Below, one piece after another: positions 57,906-64,000 of a stretch of DNA of 64,000 bases (the stretch's first letter is position 1; the number at the start of each line of letters is the position of its first letter). Both the position numbers and the translations under genes were made by a program. The notes under the pieces were generated by a model. It was not told the DNA's origin, searched no databases, and worked only from the letters and a program-made list of their open reading frames with translations. Origin of the DNA: Arion vulgaris (lineage: Eukaryota > Mollusca > Gastropoda > Stylommatophora > Arionidae); contig CM036767.1 of NCBI GenBank assembly GCA_020796225.1, positions 19,187,927 through 19,251,926 of the forward strand, written 5' to 3'.

Positions 57906-58107
57906 ACCACGTGTATATAGAGAATCCTTACCCTACGACTATCAATAACCTTAACACTAACTTTATTCACAATACAAACCCAGTTCTGGTGATATCTCGT
58001 CTATAGTTATAAACCTAACACTAACATTAATCATAATTCGACATTTTCAAAAACCTAAAAACGATAAACAATCGACCAACGAATAATCCAACAAACAGCT
58101 TAGAAAG

Positions 58108-58310
58108 CACCAAAGCAGTCCCCAGAGCACATGCTGCAAGACTGTCCCAGTATGAGCAGTGTGAGAATGGAAATCCGGTCAACAGTAACACACTAAAAAA
58201 CAAACTGTGGGGGACCGGTGAAGACAGCAAGCGCACCGCCCTGTTTGTGACACATACCGGAGTAGTCGCATATTAGAAGTTGATTGCAGAAGAAGAAGAA
58301 TAATGGTTAT
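58108..58310 (+). mobile_element. LINE 3' tail, I-type
   Basis: Zinc segment remnant (SPEHMLQDCPSMSSVRMEI) and a (GAA)n end. Related in plan to the 690-2560 LINE but a different family. Confidence 0.75.
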
Positions 58311-58890
58311 TAATTCTGAGAAACATTGACCCATAATGAGAAATCAGAGTTAGTTGTAAAGTGGAATTCCCTGATAATCCTGATCAATTTCAAACATATG
58401 GATTGTTTTTACTTTGGATGACAACAGTAGCCTCGAGAGGGTTTCTTTTGCAAAACGGGCTATGCACTTTTCTCTCTCTCTCTCTCGCGATCACCGCTTA
58501 GACTGGTTTACCAGATTTGCCCATACATCTCATTTATGTGGAAACCTGATTCATGCAGCCTTTGCATTGGTGTGATTCGTCACATCTTTAGCGCCATTTG
58601 GAGCTCATCCTTCGGCGATGTGTCTGGTTTTAGCCAGCGTTTACTGGGTTCGCTCTCCGTCCGCCTTTGGCTGTCCCCAGCCTACCTGCAAGGTAGCAGG
58701 TTAGGCACATTTCTCAAATTATCTGCCCCTGCGGCTAAACAAGGAATATTAATGGAGAGAACACTTCATCCTTGATTTAATGACGTCTTTAAAGACGAAA
58801 ACGCTCATAGATATATATATATATATGATTAAGATTGGTGAAGGGCCGGGGAAAGGGGGAAAGAGAGAATGTATAGAAACATAAAGGAAG
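58310..58890. other. no recognised gene
   Basis: A 79-codon frame at 58536-58775 is not recognised. A (TC)n run (58469) and a (TA)n run (58805) are present. Confidence 0.4.
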
Positions 58891-58894
58891 AAAA

Positions 58895-59815
58895 GGTCAT
58901 CAAAAGTTGATAACAAGCTACGCTAACGATTCTCTCTCCCCTCTCTCTCTCTTCTCTCTCTTTCTTCTCTCTCTCTCTTCTCTCTCTCTCTGCCTTTTAA
59001 CCCAGATTGGGGCATAGGCCCTCAATATCAACTCGTCAGGTCTTCCTATCTCTAGCTCTCACCTGCAGCTCCCTACAGCTCTTCTTTATATTTTTATCTC
59101 TACCTCCAAATCATGTCTCTGTATTTCTCGGCCTCCCCTTCTTTCGCTGTCTCTGCGGGTTCCAGAAAAGGACCCTTCTTGTTATATTCCCTCAAGTTTC
59201 ACAAAGTGTGGCCTATCCAGCGCCAGCGTCTTTTTAAAATCTCTTGGTTCACTAGAATCTGTCTTGCTCTCTCCGTAAGTTCCTCATTTGTGACACTATC
59301 ATACCATCTCAGTCCCTCTATTCTGCGCAGACACCAGTTGATGAATGTTTGAAGTATATGCGTTATCATTTGAGTCGTTCTCTATGTTTCTGAACTGCTT
59401 TAACATTGGAGTTAAACATCCTAATTTTTGTTCTAGATTTGATTTCTTTAGACTACCATATGTTTCCCAGTGCAATCTTCTTCTTCTTTGCGTTCGTTCT
59501 CTACGACCAATTTTAATCACTCTTTGTGATATGTATGATCTTTGCCAAGAACGTGTATGCGTTGCACATTGGTTTAGTAGGCCCCTAAACGCATAGACTT
59601 CTACACGTTTAGGACACATGCATCCGATTTCAGCCGAACCTCCTTAGTCGCCTCTTACGACATGTGTGGCAGGTAACAGTGGTTCTATTCTTTACACCCC
59701 AAATTTGGGCTCCGGTAACCACTAGGGCGACATTTCTATCTGTTCTATCCTCGTTATCTAAATTGCTGCCCAAGTATGTATATGGTTCTACCTCTTGAGC
59801 TAATGATCCCGTGCA
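58895..59815 (-). mobile_element. RTE-like LINE 3' copy, split by a SINE
   Basis: Shares the 3' region and (AGAG)n tail with the LINE at 28190-31411. Homology runs 59000-59471, stops at a SINE E2 (59472-59731), and resumes at 59732 with the next bases of the LINE (CATTTCTATCTGTT). This makes the SINE younger than the LINE. Confidence 0.85.
59472..59731 (-). mobile_element. SINE E2, nested in the RTE-like LINE
   Basis: Complete copy with its tail at 59472 and head at 59731. It splits LINE homology cleanly. Confidence 0.9.
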
Positions 59816-60215
59816 GTGGAAATTCCGGGTCTCGAGACCAGCTTTGCCAGAAAAAAAAAATTATCGTTGTGCACGTAAATGGACTACATGAGACCATGTT
59901 TCTTTGCTTGGGGATCTAAATTACAAGTTTCTATGAAGTTGGAATAAGCCTCGCCTGAATGGCGATACGGGAAAACAAGCCTTCACGCACAAATCACTCT
60001 TATTAGGCACCATGACTATGTCTGAAATGGTGAACGTCTAAAGGGCGAACGAACAAAATAGTAAGAAGTATGGATGTTATTTTATGCTATACGATCGACG
60101 TCATAGCACAGTGGGCATTCCCATGCGTGGATTACCCTACGCTGCAGCAGCCATCCCAAAGTCCACCTGTTCATCGTACCCATGAAAAGTATGGAGTTTG
60201 CAAAATGAATGTTAT

Positions 60216-60379
60216 CAGTGGCGGCACGTGATCATTTTTGTTGATGGGGCCAAACATTGTTTTCAGATAAATCATGGTTTTGGGTTGCTATATTTTAATT
60301 TATAAAATAATAAATACATGCTATATATTATTTTTGGTGGGGCCTGGCCCCACTGGCCCTTAATGACGAACCGCCACTG
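60216..60379. mobile_element. 164-bp hAT-type MITE
   Basis: Ends CAGTGGCGG on both strands. Flanks AATGTTAT (60208-60215) and AATGTAAT (60380-60387) match at 7 of 8 bases. Interior word GGGGCCTGGCCCCACTGGCC resembles the right end at 25370-25407. Confidence 0.87.
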
Positions 60380-60444
60380 AATGTAATAATAACAAAAACA
60401 TACTAAAGAAAAATAGTTGTTGCGATCATGAATGTAATTATCAC

Positions 60445-60450
60445 TTTATT
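60445..60450 (-). promoter_or_regulatory. poly(A) signal of the unrecognised gene
   Basis: AATAAA on the minus strand, 37 bp downstream of the TGA at 60487. It supports a real transcript end here. Confidence 0.6.
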
Positions 60451-60486
60451 CGAAGTATTCTTTGTGACCCCATTATAGAATTCATA

Positions 60487-60754
60487 TCAGTATTTCGAAC
60501 ATTGAAGAAACATAACCAGGTTTGGTCCTACAGGCGGAGCACTATTAGGACATTGACACTTTAGATGTTCAGAAAATGGAACTCGGCACTTCGATGGAGT
60601 TCCCCATGTTACCGGACTAGTTGAAGACCACTTGATGTATGGTGTATGCTCATTATAAATTGGAGTCACAAAATGAGGTGTTGGAGGTCGATCCACGCAT
60701 TTGGGATACATAAGGCTCAGATCATATGGTTTGGGGTTAATAAACACCGGGCAC
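60487..60754 (-). CDS. last exon of an unrecognised gene
   Basis: An 89-codon open stretch starts right after an acceptor (TTTCAAG at 60755) and ends in TGA. It has no family I can name. It is rich in Pro, Cys and Tyr: PKPYDLSLMYPKC near the start, then PPTPHFVTPIYN, TSPVTWGTPSKC and a C-terminal CQCPNSAPPVGPN. A poly(A) signal follows 37 bp after the stop, and the exon contains no repeat. Upstream exons would lie at higher coordinates and were not found in the window. The short Pro/Tyr blocks recall small ciliary or sperm microtubule-associated proteins, but that is only a guess. Confidence 0.6.
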
Positions 60755-60879
60755 CTTGAAATAAAAGACAGGTATACGTCATATAAAGAAATAATTAAAT
60801 GAAAAATATTTGTAAAATGTTTAAAGTCTACGAATATAATCTATTAGAACGTGTACGTTAACTCATTATTTCTACTAAT

Positions 60880-61260
60880 CAATTAAGTGCTATGCCTGCC
60901 TGCATATGTGATCATGTCTCTCCACAACTATCTCTCTCATTGTTGCAGCAAATCAGTTTTGGCATCGATGTTTTGTCGAACTACGATGTCAGATCATCCA
61001 ATATCTTCTTACTCTGTCTTCCACGATCTCTTCTTCCCTGAATTTTACCCGTTGTCATCAAATGTTCTAAATCTCCTCTTCGCATTATATGACAGAAGAA
61101 CCTTGATTGTCGGATTCTTATTCTTTTGATAAGGTTTCATGGTGTGCAGACCTGTTTTAAAACCTCATTTTGCATTCTTCTGGTTTCCAGCGATCTTATT
61201 GATTGCTTGTTCATTGTCCATGATTAGCTACCACACATAAGTATTGGTTCAATACAACAC
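60880..61260 (-). mobile_element. LINE 3' tail
   Basis: In sense, broken words such as GKKRSWKTE and short C-terminal pieces like other LINE ends. Weak. Confidence 0.5.
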
Positions 61261-61860
61261 TGGAGTACTCGCTTCCGCAGTGTTATTGGTAGTGAATTCA
61301 CGCATAGTTTTTCGTGGAATGTGCGGTGTTGCCATATTGGCTTTTAAAAACTAAATACCGATATCTTTATTTCATTCTCACTTTAGTTGCGGTCAGGGAA
61401 TTGATTTTCTTCATGTGTGGTTCTATTGACTTCTTTATAACAGTAGCTCTATGAAAAAAAAGTCGTACACAGAGTTGTCTAGAGTGATTCCTTCATTCTT
61501 TTCGTTTGTTTGAAATAGCATCTACATATTCAATGATCAATGCTGTCTCTTACATCCACGAAACTGGGCTATAACACGGTATCAGTGTCACGACAAAAGA
61601 AGTCTCCTAAAATATAAATTGTGCTGTCTTTTTTGATATCTCACACTGGGGTTCGTGTAGTTTTCTTTCCAGTTGTGTTTCACCGGTTCAGTTAGTTTGC
61701 CTCAGTATATCATATTAGAGACAGTCTTAAATTATGTGTTGTGCTGCATATGGTGCTTGTCCACACGTACACATGGCTGAATTCCCAATCTGTAATTTTG
61801 TTAATATGTGGCTGTGGGGATAAATGTGTCCTGTTCTGAAACGTAGAATGACAATTTGTT
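61260..61860. other. no recognised feature
   Basis: AT-rich sequence, no frame over 50 codons of interest. Confidence 0.4.
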
Positions 61861-62215
61861 CTTCTTCTTCTTTTGTCGTCACACTGCTACCTGGTTGTTG
61901 CCCAGTGTTGTGGTTTTCTGTTTTTGTCTTGCGCTGTTCTGGTTGCTTGGGTGATTGTTATTTTTGCTCTTTGAAAGGATTCTGCTATGCCATCTAACCA
62001 TCTTTTCGTGGTCTTCCTCTCGCCTTCTTTCCTGATGTTCTGTTGTAGAAGACTTTGTATACAGTTTGGGTGCATTCTTATTAAGTGGCCAAACCACTTT
62101 ATTTTTTGTTTATCAATGTAATTCAAGCAAAGTTCTGTGACAATTTTCTTTCTTATGCTGATGTTGGTGACTGTCTTTTCTGGTGTTGTTGGTAACACTT
62201 TGTTATAATTTGCTC
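61860..62215 (-). mobile_element. LINE C-terminus (family K)
   Basis: 103 open codons: ISIRKKIVTELCLNYIDKQK, IKWFGHLIRMHPN, KRWLDGIAESFQRAKITIT and AQDKNRKPQHW. (TTC) run at 61860 marks the 3' end. Confidence 0.82.
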
Positions 62216-62384
62216 ATATTATAGTAGTCGCCTTGTGTTAGTAATAAGAGGGATAAAATTAACCATCCATCTCACACGAAATTTTAGTGTCGCACAAAAC
62301 AATATATTAAAATTAGCCATTTTGAACCGGAAGTCTTGGGTCCTACTACTATTTTAAAAAAAACATAAATAAAGGACTGAGACA

Positions 62385-62847
62385 TAGATGTGTTCTGTCC
62401 CCTTGACTGTTCAACATCCATACATCAAAAAAATCAAACACAGAAGGAATACTAATTCTTGACGTCAATAAACAATGCATATAATTAACCTAAAATATGC
62501 GGATGATACAGAGATGTTGGCTGACAACGAGCATAAGTTGCAAGAACTATTGTAATAAGGTCTCTGTGGGTAAGTGATAAAGTCTTTGTCTTGCGTTCCG
62601 AATGTCGTGAGTTTGAATCCGGACAGCGCCGTTCTATTCACAAGTGCATTATTTCTAGAAACCCTACGATTGTTGCCAGAACTACGGAGTCCGTGATTTG
62701 TGCAATACTCTCGCAGGTGGCGTGTCACTTCCGTGGAGAGAGACCTAGCTATATGGGGGAAAACTAGGTGCATTGAAGTCAATCCTTCGGTTTTATACCC
62801 TGTATTAAAATATATGTCCTGGATATTAATATTGAGAAAACAGGGAT
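62385..62847 (+). mobile_element. LINE RT fragment, split by SINE B
   Basis: Encodes VLSPLLFNIH-like and NLKYADDTEMLADNEHKL words to 62553, then a SINE B. After it the RT resumes with LDINIEKTG (62820-62847), where a SINE C cuts it again. Confidence 0.75.
62563..62800 (+). mobile_element. SINE B, nested in the LINE RT
   Basis: tRNA-like head (GGTAAGTGATAAAGTC, B box GTTTGAATCC) and the full body to CTTCGGTTTTATACC. Confidence 0.88.
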
Positions 62848-63125
62848 CTATGTGGCGTAGTGGTTAGCTGCTCGTCTCTCATGCCAAGGGTACGAGGTTC
62901 GCTCCCTAGTGGAGCCATCTGGATATTTTTCCATAGATTCTTGATATCAGTGTAGGTGAGATCGAGTTCCTAGTTCTATCGGAGACGGACCCAAAAACAA
63001 CATATTTATGTGTTCAATTTGAGCATGTAAAAGAACCCTTGGTAGTTCAAAATCGAGAAGAGCAGGCTGGAAAGTCGCTGCCCGGGAAAAATTCATAAGA
63101 AAAGGTTAAAAATAAAATTCCTACA
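62848..63125 (+). mobile_element. SINE C
   Basis: tRNA-like head: A box TGTGGCGTAGTGGTTAGC, B box GGTTCGCTCC, then body words GTGGAGCCATCTGG and GAGATCGAGTTCCTAGT. 3' end incomplete. Confidence 0.87.
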
Positions 63126-63299
63126 AAAATATCTTCACTATCTACGTAATTACATCGGGGAATTAATCAAGCAATAATTACGAAAACAAAAACAATGGTA
63201 ATTAGCAATACCAGAGAGACAAAGCCATTGAACATAATGATAAATAGAGAGAGACTTATAATACAAATATCAAGTTGTGTATATCTTGTACATGTAAGA

Positions 63300-63560
63300 G
63301 CAGAAGAGTGGCGTTTGCGGCTTAGGGGATAGTGACTCGGTCTAGTTCGAGTTCGTCCCCGACGTTCTGAGTTCGAATCACGCTGCAGACAATTTGGTTG
63401 CAAATTGTTTCGCTTGGATTTTACAAAAGGACGATGGCACCACCCGTTCAGAAAGCAATGGCAAACTACTGAACGTAATAATGCCTAGAAAAATCACAAA
63501 CAGCGTTAAAAAGCTGGGGTTGATTCGCAAAGTCCTGTAAAGGATATACAATTAACTACA
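63300..63560 (+). mobile_element. SINE F
   Basis: tRNA-like head (GCGGCTTAGGGGATAGTGAC, B box GAGTTCGAATCAC), body with GAAAGCAATGGCAAACTACT. Confidence 0.78.
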
Positions 63561-63611
63561 ACTAATAGCAGAAGATGGCACATGTGAGAAGGTATACAAA
63601 TAACAGACAAC

Positions 63612-63612
63612 A

Positions 63613-63643
<31 letters not shown>

Positions 63644-64000
63644 AGGACCATCATCATTGCACTTCGGTTAGTAACCGACTTCGATCTCTTTCTTACACAG
63701 GAAGATCTCAGCTGCAGTGCACGAACTCCGGTGAGGGTCCCCAGTGTAATTCTGAAGATGATGAAAGTATTTTTGCTAGAAACTTTTATTTCTAATCTTT
63801 TCTAATGAATTTTGCCCGGAAAGCGGCTTTCCAGCCTGCTCTCTCGATTTTAAACTCCCAAGGATTCTTTTACGTGTTCAAATTGAACACGGGACCTACG
63901 ATTTATCGCCCGTCTCCGCTAGGACTAGGAACTCGATCTCACCTATACTGAGATCGGGATTTCTGGAAAAATATCCAGATGGCTCCACGGGTAACGAACC
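63612..64000 (-). mobile_element. SINE C, reaching the window edge
   Basis: Longest copy. In sense it starts at 64000 with GGTTCGTTACCCGTGGAGCC (B box first; the A box is outside), and ends in (AATC)n at 63612-63640. Shows the full body and the tail motif. Confidence 0.9.

Overview
This window is nuclear DNA from an invertebrate animal. Short exons are separated by long introns with GT..AG borders, intergenic DNA is AT-rich, and retroelements are very dense: tRNA-headed SINEs, RNase H-bearing and RTE-like LINEs, and hAT and mariner elements. The mix of repeat families and the protein similarities suggest a lophotrochozoan, most likely a mollusc (perhaps a gastropod). That is an impression and was not tested by a search.

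Host genes. (1) About 9.6-12.2 kb, minus strand: three exons of an Hrs/HGS-type VHS domain (ESCRT-0, endosomal sorting); the rest of the gene lies outside the window or was not found. (2) About 13.6-18.3 kb, plus strand: a spliced but frame-broken gene resembling an animal family of transposase-like proteins, ending in a 48-bp coding minisatellite. (3) 32.4-57.0 kb, minus strand: a complete nine-exon GH29 alpha-L-fucosidase gene, with signal peptide, stop and poly(A) signal. Exon 3 carries one apparent single-base deletion. (4) 60.5-60.75 kb, minus strand: the last exon of an unrecognised gene, with a poly(A) signal.

Mobile DNA fills most of the rest. LINEs include an RNase H-bearing I-type copy (0.7-2.6 kb), a second RNase H family seen in several decayed copies (best at 41.3-43.3 kb), a nearly full-length RTE-like copy (28.2-31.4 kb) and many 3' tails. 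I see at least six SINE families, here called A, B, C, D, F and a related pair E2/E3. DNA transposons include a mariner (52.0-53.7 kb) split by another element, two 269-bp TA-flanked MITEs, and hAT-type MITEs with 8-bp target duplications. Tandem arrays have units of about 180, 48, 44, 19 and 15 bp.

The most interesting signal is a head of about 100 bp shared by the E2 and E3 SINEs, a LINE-derived family called E1, and the 5' end of the RTE-like LINE. A short stem in this head changes on both sides together between copies (GUGGU/ACCAC, GUGUU/AACAC, GUGCU/AGCAC), as expected of a conserved RNA structure. Family letters are local labels only.
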